NCBI GenBank assembly: GCA_005888335.1
Contig: VAWY01000276.1
Span: 1 to 6,189 of the forward strand
DNA from: Actinomycetota bacterium
GTDB lineage: Bacteria > Actinomycetota > Thermoleophilia > Solirubrobacterales > Solirubrobacteraceae
Length of the DNA: 6,189 nt
Direction: 5' to 3'
The first letter of the stretch is position 1; the number at the start of each line of letters is the position of its first letter. The notes below the pieces were generated by a model, which searched no databases, was not told where the DNA came from, and worked only from the letters and a program-made list of their open reading frames with translations. Made by a program: the position numbers and the translations under genes. Positions 1-5,168 of the stretch are shown piece after piece.

Positions 1-1
1 C

Positions 2-895
2 GAACAGCAGCTCGCCGAGGCCTCCAACGTCCGCGCCGCGGACTTCCCGGCGACGCATGGGCGCACCCTGCAGGAGATCGCCGACACCACCGCGGCCGGC
101 AACGGCGTCGGCTTCGCGACCTCGGTCCTCGTGCCGGGCACGCAACGGCTGGCGTTCGGCGTGCTCGACCGCCAGAACAGGTTCGTGTACGGCAAGACCG
201 GCGTCTACGTCGCCGCCTCGCCGTCGGCGAAGGCGCAAGGACCGTACGCCGCACCGGCCGACACGCTCATCACCAAACCGGCCTTCCGCAGCCAGACCGC
301 CGCCTCCGAAAAGGACCCGATCGCCTCGATCTACGCCGCGCAGGTTCCGTTCAAGCAGCCCGGGCGGTACGCCATCCTCGTCGTCACCAAGCGCGGCCGG
401 CGCCTGCTCGGCGCGGCCGCCCAAGTTACCGTCCGCGCGAACACACCGATCCCGGACATCGGCGAGCGTCCGCCGGCGACCGACACCGACACCGTCAGCA
501 GCGCAGGGGGCGACGTCAAGGCGATCGACACGCGCGTGCCGGCGGCCCCCGAGCTGCACAAGGTCAGCCTCAAGGATGTCCTAGGGCGCAAGCCGACCGT
601 GCTGCTGTTCGCCACGCCGCAGCTGTGCCAGTCGCGCGTCTGCGGCCCGGTGGTCGACATCGAGCTGCAGATGAAGGACGAGTTCGGCGACAAGCTGGCC
701 TGGATCCACGAGGAGGTCTACCGCAACAACCAGGTCAACGACGGACTGCGCCCGCAGCTTCGCACGTTGCATCTGCAGACCGAGCCGTGGCTGTTCACGC
801 TCGATCGCCAAGGACGCGTGGCGGCGCGGATGGAGGGGTCCTTCGGCGTCAACGCATTCCGCGACGCGGTCGAGGCAGCGCTCCGCCGCAGCTGA
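2..895 (+). CDS. Exported thioredoxin-like domain protein, 5' end missing
   Basis: The reading frame is open from the window edge, so the true start lies upstream; 297 residues are visible. An internal GTG at 131 is an unlikely start because protein-like sequence continues without a break before it. Visible residues about 10-140 read as a beta-rich, immunoglobulin-like extracytoplasmic region. A Ser/Thr/Ala/Pro-rich linker follows, then a C-terminal thioredoxin-like domain from about residue 180. That domain has a beta strand (TVLLFATPQLC) leading into a cysteine pair C209-QSRV-C214, then a helix, and near the end WLFTLDRQGRVAARMEG, typical of the last strands of TlpA/peroxiredoxin-like folds. 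The CX4C spacing differs from the CXXC of true thioredoxins and the CXXXC of SCO proteins, so redox activity is uncertain. From memory, similar actinobacterial proteins are lipoproteins; the lipobox would be outside the window. Domain assignment is fairly secure; the substrate is unknown. Confidence 0.72.
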   Translation, partial: EQQLAEASNVRAADFPATHGRTLQEIADTTAAGNGVGFATSVLVPGTQRLAFGVLDRQNRFVYGKTGVYVAASPSAKAQGPYAAPADTLITKPAFRSQTAASEKDPIASIYAAQVPFKQPGRYAILVVTKRGRRLLGAAAQVTVRANTPIPDIGERPPATDTDTVSSAGGDVKAIDTRVPAAPELHKVSLKDVLGRKPTVLLFATPQLCQSRVCGPVVDIELQMKDEFGDKLAWIHEEVYRNNQVNDGLRPQLRTLHLQTEPWLFTLDRQGRVAARMEGSFGVNAFRDAVEAALRRS

Positions 896-942
896 GTCCA
901 GCCTCCCCACCGCGCGTCAGGATGACCACCTACGACAGCACT

Positions 943-948
943 GGAGGA
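943..948 (+). promoter_or_regulatory. Ribosome binding site GGAGGA of the gene at 952
   Basis: GGAGGA lies 3 bases before ATG 952 and 9 bases before ATG 958. Both ATGs are in frame. The spacing slightly favours 958, while the ATG at 922 has only a weak AGG directly next to it. Confidence 0.6.
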
Positions 949-951
949 CAC

Positions 952-1482
952 ATGGCGATGAGCCACCAAACCGTCAGGCTCAGCGCCGGACGGCATCGGG
1001 GACCGGACGACGGCGCGTGCGCGATGGAGCTCGCCTCCATGCTCGCGGGCGAGCCGTTCAGCGATCGCCCCCGGAGCGTGTGCCCCGTGATCGCCGGCTT
1101 CGTTCGCAGTTACAACGACCACGTCGACGACGCTCGCCGCCAGGACCTGTACGCGTACGCCGCTCGCATCGTCGGAACGAGGGCGGGGCGTGAAGACGAG
1201 CGACGCCGCGCGGACATGTGCTTGGCATGGGCGCGCGAGACCTGCGGTGTCCCGCCGCTGCACGTCCGCGTCCTGCACCGCCTCTTCCGGCCTCAGGGTC
1301 TGGATGTCGATGGCGTCTACGCAGCCCGCGCCGCGGCTGCGGCCGACCGCCCAGAGGTCCACGCCCTCGCGTTGCGTCTCGTCGACGAGCTCATCGCTGT
1401 CGGCGCTGTGCCGGACCGAGCCGATCGCGCAGACATCCAGCTTGGGTCGAGCGTCGAGCCGCCGCAGGCCGCAGCCTGTTGA
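952..1482 (+). CDS. Conserved-looking hypothetical protein, 176 aa
   Basis: A soluble, Ala/Arg/Asp-rich, probably all-helical protein with no signal peptide or membrane helix. The best-defined part is at residues 22-60: a Cys-Ala-Met-Glu-Leu start, then LAGEPFSDRP, a Cys-Pro-Val-Ile stretch, and RSYNDHVDD. From memory this block recurs in uncharacterised actinobacterial proteins, with wording like MEL..LAGE.WSD.P..V.PVL......ND. A second part, from about residue 80, has AWARETCG and a helical tail ending in a terminal cysteine. Five cysteines are scattered but form no recognisable metal motif. The start could be ATG 952 or ATG 958. The gene begins 56 bases after the thioredoxin-like gene on the same strand, so the two could be cotranscribed. 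No function can be assigned. Confidence 0.7.
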   Translation: MAMSHQTVRLSAGRHRGPDDGACAMELASMLAGEPFSDRPRSVCPVIAGFVRSYNDHVDDARRQDLYAYAARIVGTRAGREDERRRADMCLAWARETCGVPPLHVRVLHRLFRPQGLDVDGVYAARAAAAADRPEVHALALRLVDELIAVGAVPDRADRADIQLGSSVEPPQAAAC

Positions 1483-1519
1483 GGGAACTACCGACCGGAA
1501 GACTCCCGCGAAACCACCA

Positions 1520-1549
1520 GACGTCGAAGGCCTTGGAGGCGACGACGTC
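1520..1549. terminator. Possible bidirectional hairpin between convergent genes
   Basis: GACGTCG (1520-1526) and CGACGTC (1543-1549) are perfect inverted repeats around a 16-base loop that itself contains AAGGCCTT. It sits between the stop codons of two converging genes, where a shared terminator would be expected. There is no T-run on either side, so intrinsic termination is unproven. Confidence 0.3.
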
Positions 1550-2233
1550 CTAGTGTCCGTGGAAGTCCGGCACGCCGGCGTCGTACGAGCCAGTCGATCG
1601 TTGCTTGGGGCTCACCAGGCGGCTATTCAACTCTGCCGCCCGTCCCGCGGCCCGCTCTGCGTCTGCGATGGCGCGAGCCTCTTGGCGTGCCGATTGCACT
1701 CCGCTCGACGCGAGCCGGGTCGCGAGCGCGACGAGGGCGGCCAAGACGACGAACTGGGTCGACACGGGAAGGGGCCGGCTGAGCCACGAGCGAACCGCGC
1801 GCGCCCTTGCCGGCGGAGCCGCGATCGGAAACAGCAGCAGCCCGGTGAGGACCTCGGCCACGCTCGAGATCAGGTCGGGACGGCCCACCGCCTCCGGCTT
1901 CCATGCCTCGGGGCCGACCGGGACGCCGAGGGTGCGCGACTCCACCCACAGCGCGAGCGTCCCAACCGTGACGAGGAGCGCGACCCGGTAGATCCGGCGC
2001 CGACCCCACCCGAGGACCGCGACCGCCAGTCCGATCTCCACAACGCCGAGCACCACAAAGAAGACCCCCGTCGCCAGCCACTCCTCGAAGTGCACGTCGA
2101 CCACGGCGAAATGAATCAGCGCGGCGACGATGAGACCGCAGGCCGCGGCGACCTGGAGCGCGGCCGCGAAATCCGGAGGCGACTCGTTGCCGTCCGGTTT
2201 CGGCGTCGAGGCATGGCGAAGGAGGCTGGACAC
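1550..2233 (-). CDS. Five-helix membrane protein of unknown function
   Basis: A 227-residue protein with likely membrane segments at about residues 23-45, 53-75, 81-99, 119-139 and 157-175. A charged, probably cytosolic or coiled tail of about 50 residues follows, ending VPDFHGH. A histidine in helix 1 (LIHFAVV) followed by HFEEW, and GRPDLISSVAEVL before helix 4, look like conserved features. From memory such proteins are common and uncharacterised in actinobacteria. GTG 2233 is the only reasonable start: the frame stays open further upstream, but that sequence reads as the antisense of the regulator gene at 2408. No Shine-Dalgarno sequence precedes the GTG. A TAATCA box at 2249-2244 would put the transcript start almost at the GTG, so leaderless translation is possible. 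It is divergent from the metal-responsive regulator, which hints at, but does not show, a link with metal handling. Confidence 0.68.
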   Translation of the reverse strand: MSSLLRHASTPKPDGNESPPDFAAALQVAAACGLIVAALIHFAVVDVHFEEWLATGVFFVVLGVVEIGLAVAVLGWGRRRIYRVALLVTVGTLALWVESRTLGVPVGPEAWKPEAVGRPDLISSVAEVLTGLLLFPIAAPPARARAVRSWLSRPLPVSTQFVVLAALVALATRLASSGVQSARQEARAIADAERAAGRAAELNSRLVSPKQRSTGSYDAGVPDFHGH

Positions 2234-2359
2234 GGGGAAGCGATGATTACGACGCTTGTAGTGGTAGGGAAGGGGGCAACGCCGCAGACCGGCCTGCGCA
2301 GTTGCGCAATCGCTCACGGGCGACCAGATGTCGCGCGCGAAGTGCGAATGCGGCGCGCG

Positions 2360-2365
2360 GATAAT
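2360..2365 (+). promoter_or_regulatory. -10 box (GATAAT) of the cadC-like operon
   Basis: GATAAT matches the TATAAT consensus at five of six positions. It predicts a transcript start near 2372-2374, inside the inverted repeat described next, with a leader of about 35 bases. No convincing -35 box lies 17 bases upstream (GCGAAG there). Confidence 0.45.
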
Positions 2366-2370
2366 CCAGG

Positions 2371-2388
2371 TTCGCAGATCCGTGCGAA
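2371..2388. promoter_or_regulatory. Probable operator of the ArsR-family repressor
   Basis: TTCGCA (2371-2376) and TGCGAA (2383-2388) form a perfect 6-bp inverted repeat with a 6-base spacer. It begins 5 bases after the GATAAT -10 box and ends 19 bases before the regulator's ATG. ArsR/SmtB-family dimers usually bind such dyads overlapping their own promoters, so autorepression relieved by metal is the natural reading. The half-site extends to GTGCGAATG (2382-2390), which occurs again as a direct repeat at 2342-2350 just upstream of the -10 box, a possible second contact. Confidence 0.5.
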
Positions 2389-2407
2389 TGTCGGTACGGT
2401 GGTGGTC

Positions 2408-2767
2408 ATGGGCGACCCCGACACCTGTGACCTCCTCTGTCTGGACCTTCCTAAGGCCGAGCGGCTGCGAGCCGCCCAGCCGGCGCCTGGGGTGCTCGAG
2501 CGCCTCGCCGTGGAGGCCAGGGCGCTCGGCGATCCCACGCGCTTGGCGGTGGTCCTCGCCCTGCGCGACGGCGAGCCGTGCTGCGTCTGCGACCTGGCCT
2601 GGGTGGTCGGCCGTGACGAGAAGCTCGTCTCGCATCACGTCCGTCTGCTCAAGGCTGCCGGGCTGGCGCGATCGCGTCGCGAGGGCCGGATGGTCATGTA
2701 CGAGCTCACGGAGTCCGGGCGCGCCTTGGTCGAGCGCTTCGTGATCGCGACGGAGGCCTCGGCGTGA
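2408..2767 (+). CDS. CadC-like ArsR/SmtB-family metal-sensing repressor
   Basis: A 119-residue winged-helix repressor. It begins DTCDLLC, placing cysteines at residues 7 and 11 exactly as in the Cd/Pb/Zn sensor CadC of plasmid pI258. The fold continues with ALGDPTRLAVVLAL (residues 39-52), the metal-binding alpha-helix motif CCVCDLA (C58, C59, C61), the recognition helix KLVSHHVRLLKAAGL (72-86) and the wing RREGRMVMYELT (90-101). C59-V-C61 aligns with the CVC of CadC; C58 is an extra cysteine. In the family, metal binding by these four thiolates releases the repressor from DNA. The ATG at 2408 is chosen because it gives the family's usual length and N-terminus, although its ribosome site is weak (GGTGGT). 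Its stop codon overlaps the start of the transporter by 4 bases, so the two are translationally coupled. Likely inducers are Cd(II), Pb(II) or Zn(II), by analogy only. Confidence 0.9.
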   Translation: MGDPDTCDLLCLDLPKAERLRAAQPAPGVLERLAVEARALGDPTRLAVVLALRDGEPCCVCDLAWVVGRDEKLVSHHVRLLKAAGLARSRREGRMVMYELTESGRALVERFVIATEASA

Positions 2768-3504
2768 CCTCGGTTGACTCGCCGCCGGTCCTGCCGGTCG
2801 CTCCGGACGCGAGCCCGCCGCTGATCACGCGCGAGCGCTACGCCCGGCTCGCGCGGCGGGCCAAGCTGCTGTCGTGGCTCTCGCTCGCGTGGATGACCGT
2901 CGAGGGTGGCGTCGCGATCGCGGCCGGCATCGTGGCCGGCTCAATCGCGCTGGTCGGCTTCGGCCTGGACTCAGCGATCGAGGGGTTCGCCAGCGTGATC
3001 ATCGTCTGGCGCTTCACCGGGCATCGCGTCTTTTCCCAGGGGGCCGAGGAGCGCGCGCAGAAGCTCGTCGCGGTCCAGTTCTTCCTGCTCGCTCCGTACG
3101 TCGCCTTCGAGTCGGTCAAGACGCTCATCGCCGCCGACCACCCCGAGGTCAGCTGGGTCGGTATCGGCCTGTCGGTCGGCTCGGTGGTCTTCATGCCGAT
3201 GCTCGGCGCGGCCAAGCAGCGCCTGGCCGACCAGCTGGGCTCCGCGGCGACCGCGGGGGAGGGGCGCCAGAACATGCTCTGCGCCTATCTGGCCGCCGCG
3301 CTGCTCGTCGGCCTGCTCGGCAACGCGGTCGCCGGCGCATGGTGGCTGGATCCCGCGGTGGGACTGCTCATCGCCGGGGTCGCCGTCAGGGAGGGTCTCG
3401 ATGCGTGGCGCGGAGAGGGTTGCTGCGTGAGCTCGCCGCTCGGTGAATCTGGGTTCGGAGACGACTGCTGCGACGACGACTGCTGCGCCGTCGAGCATCA
3501 TTGA
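2764..3504 (+). CDS. Cation diffusion facilitator-type heavy-metal exporter with Cys/Asp/His tail
   Basis: A 246-residue membrane protein with about six helices (roughly residues 35-57, 60-83, 102-124, 131-150, 172-190, 195-212). Helix 2 contains GLDSAIEGFASVIIVWRF, so the usual CDF metal site (HxxxD or DxxxD) appears as D69xxxE73. Helix 5 lacks the usual HxxxD and carries Q169, N170 and C173 instead. The region WWLDPAVGLLIAGVAVREGLDAW is typical of the family's last helix. The long C-terminal cytosolic metal-binding domain of classic CDFs is absent. A short tail takes its place: CC at 220-221, CC at 235-236, DDD at 237-239, CC at 240-241 and a final EHH. GTG 2764 overlaps the regulator stop (GTGA) and has GGAGG at 2752-2756, 7 bases upstream. 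Its role is probably proton-coupled efflux of the metal sensed by the CadC-like protein. Confidence 0.85.
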   Translation: MTSVDSPPVLPVAPDASPPLITRERYARLARRAKLLSWLSLAWMTVEGGVAIAAGIVAGSIALVGFGLDSAIEGFASVIIVWRFTGHRVFSQGAEERAQKLVAVQFFLLAPYVAFESVKTLIAADHPEVSWVGIGLSVGSVVFMPMLGAAKQRLADQLGSAATAGEGRQNMLCAYLAAALLVGLLGNAVAGAWWLDPAVGLLIAGVAVREGLDAWRGEGCCVSSPLGESGFGDDCCDDDCCAVEHH

Positions 3505-3528
3505 CGGCGTCCTGAGCGGTGCCGAAAA

Positions 3529-3544
3529 GGCTCGATGCCGAGCC
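3529..3544 (+). terminator. Possible terminator hairpin after the transporter gene
   Basis: GGCTCG-ATGC-CGAGCC is a perfect 6-bp stem with a 4-base loop, 25 bases after the transporter stop codon. There is no T-run behind it, so it could be a weak intrinsic terminator or a 3'-end stabilising structure. Confidence 0.35.
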
Positions 3545-3669
3545 GCTGCGGCGCGTCGTCGAACGACAATCGCGGACTGCGGGGACGCATGTAGTTGGAC
3601 GAAACGGCTCGAGCTCGCCGCTCGCCAGCGCTTCAAGGCTGTAGGCGATGGCGGATCCTCATCAGCCCA

Positions 3670-3805
3670 CAGCAGGTCGCCGTCGTAGCCCTGGCCGCGG
3701 CAGTCGCGCTGCCCGTTGGAGCGGGATGTCGATCCGCGCGGCGAGCTCGTCCAGCTTCTGCGAGCTGGCGATCGACACCGGCGCTCCGGGGTCCGAGACG
3801 GAATG
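3670..3805 (-). pseudogene. Possible frameshifted gene remnant, unidentified
   Basis: On the minus strand, about 3801-3720 reads APVSIASSQKLDELAARIDIP with strong G/C at third positions. The signature then moves to the next frame (RDCRGQGYDGDLLW, about 3715-3670), as if one base had been lost or gained near 3711-3718. Neither frame gives a complete protein, and the upstream end has no good start or ribosome site before lgt. I do not recognise the family. Chance GC bias could also produce this, so the call is weak. Confidence 0.22.
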
Positions 3806-3934
3806 ATCCACGGGCTGCGATAGGTGCTCAAGACCGCGTGCCCGCCGCGATGTGCGGCCGACGCCGAGCGCGGGGGAGAGCGGCCTCGTGCGCGCGCGAA
3901 TGCGAGTCCTGGCCACGGGCGGTCAGCCTGCGGA

Positions 3935-4735
3935 TCAACCAGCCGAGTCCGAGCGCAGTGGCTTCGCGACGGAAGACGTCTCGCCAGAGGCCTCTGCGCG
4001 CTGGGTGTGCGCGAACCAGATAAGGCCGGTGAGGCACAGCAGCGTGGCGACGAAGAAGTTCAGGCGCAGGCCGAGGATGTGGTGCGCGGGGTCGGTGCGC
4101 AGCAGCTCCTCGAAGATGCGAAAGGCGGAGTAGCCGGCGACGTAGAGTGCGAACAGTCCTGGTGCCCGGATCTGGCGTCGCCGTCCCAGCCCGACCAGCG
4201 CGCCGGCGAGTGCGAGGTTCCAGGTCAGCTCGTAGAGGAATGTGGGGTGGAAGGTGCCGTACTGCTCGTAGCCGGCGGGGCGATGGGCGGGATCGATGTG
4301 CAGCGCCCAGGGCAGGTTGGTGGGGCCGCCGAACAGCTCCTCGTTGAAGTAGTTGCCGATCCGCCCGATGGCCTGGGCGACGAGCAGGCCGGGCGCGGCG
4401 GCGTCCAGGAAGCGCGGGATGTCGGCGCCGCGGCGGCGCAGCACGAGCACTCCGCCGAGGGTCCCCAGGGCGATGCCGCCCCAGATTCCGAGGCCGCCCT
4501 CCCAGACGGCCAGCGGGCCCCACCAGTGGTCGGGAACCTCGTCCCAGCTCGTCGCCAGGAAGTAGAGGCGTCCACCGATCAAGCCGGCAGGGAAGCCCCA
4601 CAGGGCGACCTCGCGGACGAGCTCGCGGGAGCCGCCCTCGCGTTCCCATCGCCTAGTGGTGAGCGCGATAGCCGCGATGAGCGCGACAACGTAGGCGAGC
4701 CCGTATATGCGGATCTCGAGCGGACCGACATGCAC
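3935..4735 (-). CDS. lgt: Phosphatidylglycerol--prolipoprotein diacylglyceryl transferase
   Basis: Lgt is an integral membrane enzyme that transfers diacylglycerol from phosphatidylglycerol to the lipobox cysteine of prolipoproteins, the first step of lipoprotein maturation. The family signature is present as GRIGNYFNEELFG at residues 124-136, with the catalytically important Arg125 and Asn128. Supporting motifs are the N-terminal IRIYGLAYVVAL (8-19), GGRLYF (54-59), GGLGIWGG (80-87), HPTFLYE (163-169) and AFRIFEELLR (204-213), whose Arg206 matches the essential C-terminal arginine. Several hydrophobic helices are spread over 266 residues, a normal length. GTG 4735 has no ribosome site. The frame upstream encodes LLATIPSPPFNG, which looks like the usual IPSP.NG start of actinobacterial Lgt, so translation may begin at CTG 4771. 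It is divergent from the cyclase operon. A lipoprotein-type gene at the window's left end would be a natural client. Confidence 0.95.
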   Translation of the reverse strand: MHVGPLEIRIYGLAYVVALIAAIALTTRRWEREGGSRELVREVALWGFPAGLIGGRLYFLATSWDEVPDHWWGPLAVWEGGLGIWGGIALGTLGGVLVLRRRGADIPRFLDAAAPGLLVAQAIGRIGNYFNEELFGGPTNLPWALHIDPAHRPAGYEQYGTFHPTFLYELTWNLALAGALVGLGRRRQIRAPGLFALYVAGYSAFRIFEELLRTDPAHHILGLRLNFFVATLLCLTGLIWFAHTQRAEASGETSSVAKPLRSDSAG

Positions 4736-4828
4736 GCCGTTGAACGGCGGGCTGGGGATCGTGGCAAGCAGCGCTTTCGGCTGGTCTAGAGAAGTGGGCA
4801 GGCATCCTTCATAACGCGAATGCCGAAG

Positions 4829-4842
4829 ACTACGTGCGTAGT
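4829..4842. promoter_or_regulatory. Palindromic site ACTACG-TG-CGTAGT
   Basis: A perfect 6-bp inverted repeat with a 2-base spacer in the gap between divergent lgt and the cyclase operon. It is the upstream, compact member of a set of CTACG/CGTAG pairs. TGCGTAGTA (4835-4843) is repeated exactly at 4953-4961. TACTAC/GTAGTA-like dyads recall BlaI/MecI/CopY-family operators, but the repressor is not encoded in this window. Confidence 0.5.
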
Positions 4843-4912
4843 AGAGCGGCCGGGCGTGCGGGGCACCGCCGGATCGCGTCTGGATGCCACGGAAGGGTGA
4901 CTACTACGAGCA

Positions 4913-4950
4913 CGTCGTAGAACCGTGACCCGCGTCACAGTTCTACGACG
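4913..4950. promoter_or_regulatory. Long inverted repeat, 17-bp arms around a 4-base centre
   Basis: Positions 4913-4929 and 4934-4950 are reverse complements except for one position (C4924 against A4939), with the spacer CCGC between them. It lies upstream of the proposed -10 box, so it is more likely a protein-binding dyad than an RNA hairpin. The arms contain the inner half-sites of the CTACG array on the outside and a CRP-like core in the middle. Confidence 0.75.
4924..4939. promoter_or_regulatory. CRP/FNR-family-like binding site
   Basis: CGTGACCCGCGTCACA matches the CRP consensus TGTGA-N6-TCACA at nine of ten fixed positions; only the first T is C. Mycobacterial CRP recognises essentially the same sequence. 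Its centre (between 4931 and 4932) would be at -41.5 if transcription begins at 4973, 8 bases after the TACTAT box. That is the class II activator position. The match is seen directly; function is inferred. Confidence 0.45.
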
Positions 4951-4959
4951 GATGCGTAG

Positions 4960-4965
4960 TACTAT
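4960..4965 (+). promoter_or_regulatory. -10 box (TACTAT) of the cyclase operon
   Basis: TACTAT fits the TAnnnT pattern of vegetative -10 boxes and stands out in GC-rich surroundings. It lies within the palindrome TAGTACTA (4957-4964). No good -35 sequence is present 17 bases upstream (ACAGTT), which would suit an activator-dependent promoter. Confidence 0.45.
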
Positions 4966-4990
4966 TGGCGCGTCGTTGACCCGAATTCCC

Positions 4991-4995
4991 GGAGG
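4991..4995 (+). promoter_or_regulatory. Ribosome binding site GGAGG of the 54-residue gene
   Basis: A consensus GGAGG, 6 bases before GTG 5002, supports translation of the short gene, which size alone would make doubtful. Confidence 0.75.
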
Positions 4996-5001
4996 CCGAT
5001 C

Positions 5002-5166
5002 GTGGAGAAGTTCCTGCTGATCCTTCCGCTGCTTGCCTGCCCGCTCGTGATGGCGGCGATGGCCGGCGCCGCGTGGGCGTGGGCCAAGCTGCGTGCAGCG
5101 CCCGGCAGGCTGCGCGACGGCCTGCCCGGCGGCGAGCCGCGCGCGCTGCGCGGGGAGGAGGCGTGA
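5002..5166 (+). CDS. Small single-helix membrane protein, 54 aa
   Basis: The frame from GTG 5002 encodes MEKFLLILPLLACPLVMAAM followed by AGAAWAWAKLRA, one hydrophobic segment at about residues 4-28. An Arg/Gly/Glu-rich cytosolic tail then ends in ALRGEEA. GGAGG stands 6 bases upstream, and the stop is within 2 bases of the methyltransferase start, so it is the first gene of the operon. Cys13 within the helix could be mistaken for a lipobox, but the flanking residues (LLAC) are followed by Pro and a continuing helix. A lipoprotein signal (LLAC with a short N-region) is therefore possible but less likely. It may be an accessory subunit or a tether for its neighbours. No family is recognised with certainty. 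Confidence 0.72.
   Translation: MEKFLLILPLLACPLVMAAMAGAAWAWAKLRAAPGRLRDGLPGGEPRALRGEEA
5156..5161 (+). promoter_or_regulatory. Ribosome binding site AGGAGG deciding the methyltransferase start
   Basis: A perfect AGGAGG lies 7 bases before GTG 5169 but only 1 base before GTG 5163. An overlapping GGAGG at 5154-5158 could serve 5163 at 4 bases. The spacing favours 5169. Confidence 0.6.
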
Positions 5167-5168
5167 CC

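Larger units (their letters stand above)
3505..3934. other. 430-base region without an intact gene
   Basis: No complete, convincing gene is seen on either strand between the transporter stop and the end of lgt. It holds a small hairpin at 3529-3544 and, at about 3670-3805 on the minus strand, a stretch with coding-like codon use split between two frames. The rest shows no recognisable motif, RNA gene or repeat. Confidence 0.6.
4904..4959. repeat. Two further CTACG-N7-CGTAG pairs
   Basis: CTACG at 4904-4908 with CGTAG at 4916-4920, and CTACG at 4943-4947 with CGTAG at 4955-4959, share the same 17-bp geometry and are 39 bases apart. The first pair extends to CTACGA-N5-TCGTAG. The second ends in the -10 box region, where a bound protein would block RNA polymerase. 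Confidence 0.5.

Noticed and set aside
625..951. Upstream extension of the hypothetical gene at 952
   Set aside because: It overlaps the thioredoxin-like gene in another frame and gives Arg/Gly/Pro-rich sequence. A GGAGGA site marks the true start region.
1190..2407. Long plus-strand open frame continuous with the regulator gene
   Set aside because: It reads as Arg/Ser/Pro-rich low-complexity protein and is mainly the antisense of the membrane protein at 1550-2233. The regulator's family length and Cys7/Cys11 register fix its start at 2408.
2234..2638. Upstream extension of the minus-strand membrane protein
   Set aside because: The extra residues are the antisense of the ArsR-family gene and the intergenic region. 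The hydrophobic protein proper begins just after GTG 2233.
2971..3831. Long minus-strand open frame across the transporter gene
   Set aside because: Most of it is antisense to the transporter. Only a short piece near 3670-3715 has coding-like codon use, and that is reported as a possible remnant.
3595..4023. Plus-strand frame with a signal-peptide-like stretch VAVVALAAAVALPVGAGC
   Set aside because: The residues before Cys (GAG) do not form a lipobox, there is no ribosome site, and the rest is Arg/Ser/Pro-rich shadow sequence.
3824..4789. Long plus-strand open frame across lgt
   Set aside because: Lgt on the opposite strand carries the full family signature. The plus-strand product is compositionally biased (Gly/Glu/Gln/Ala) with no recognisable domain, the usual shadow in GC-rich DNA.
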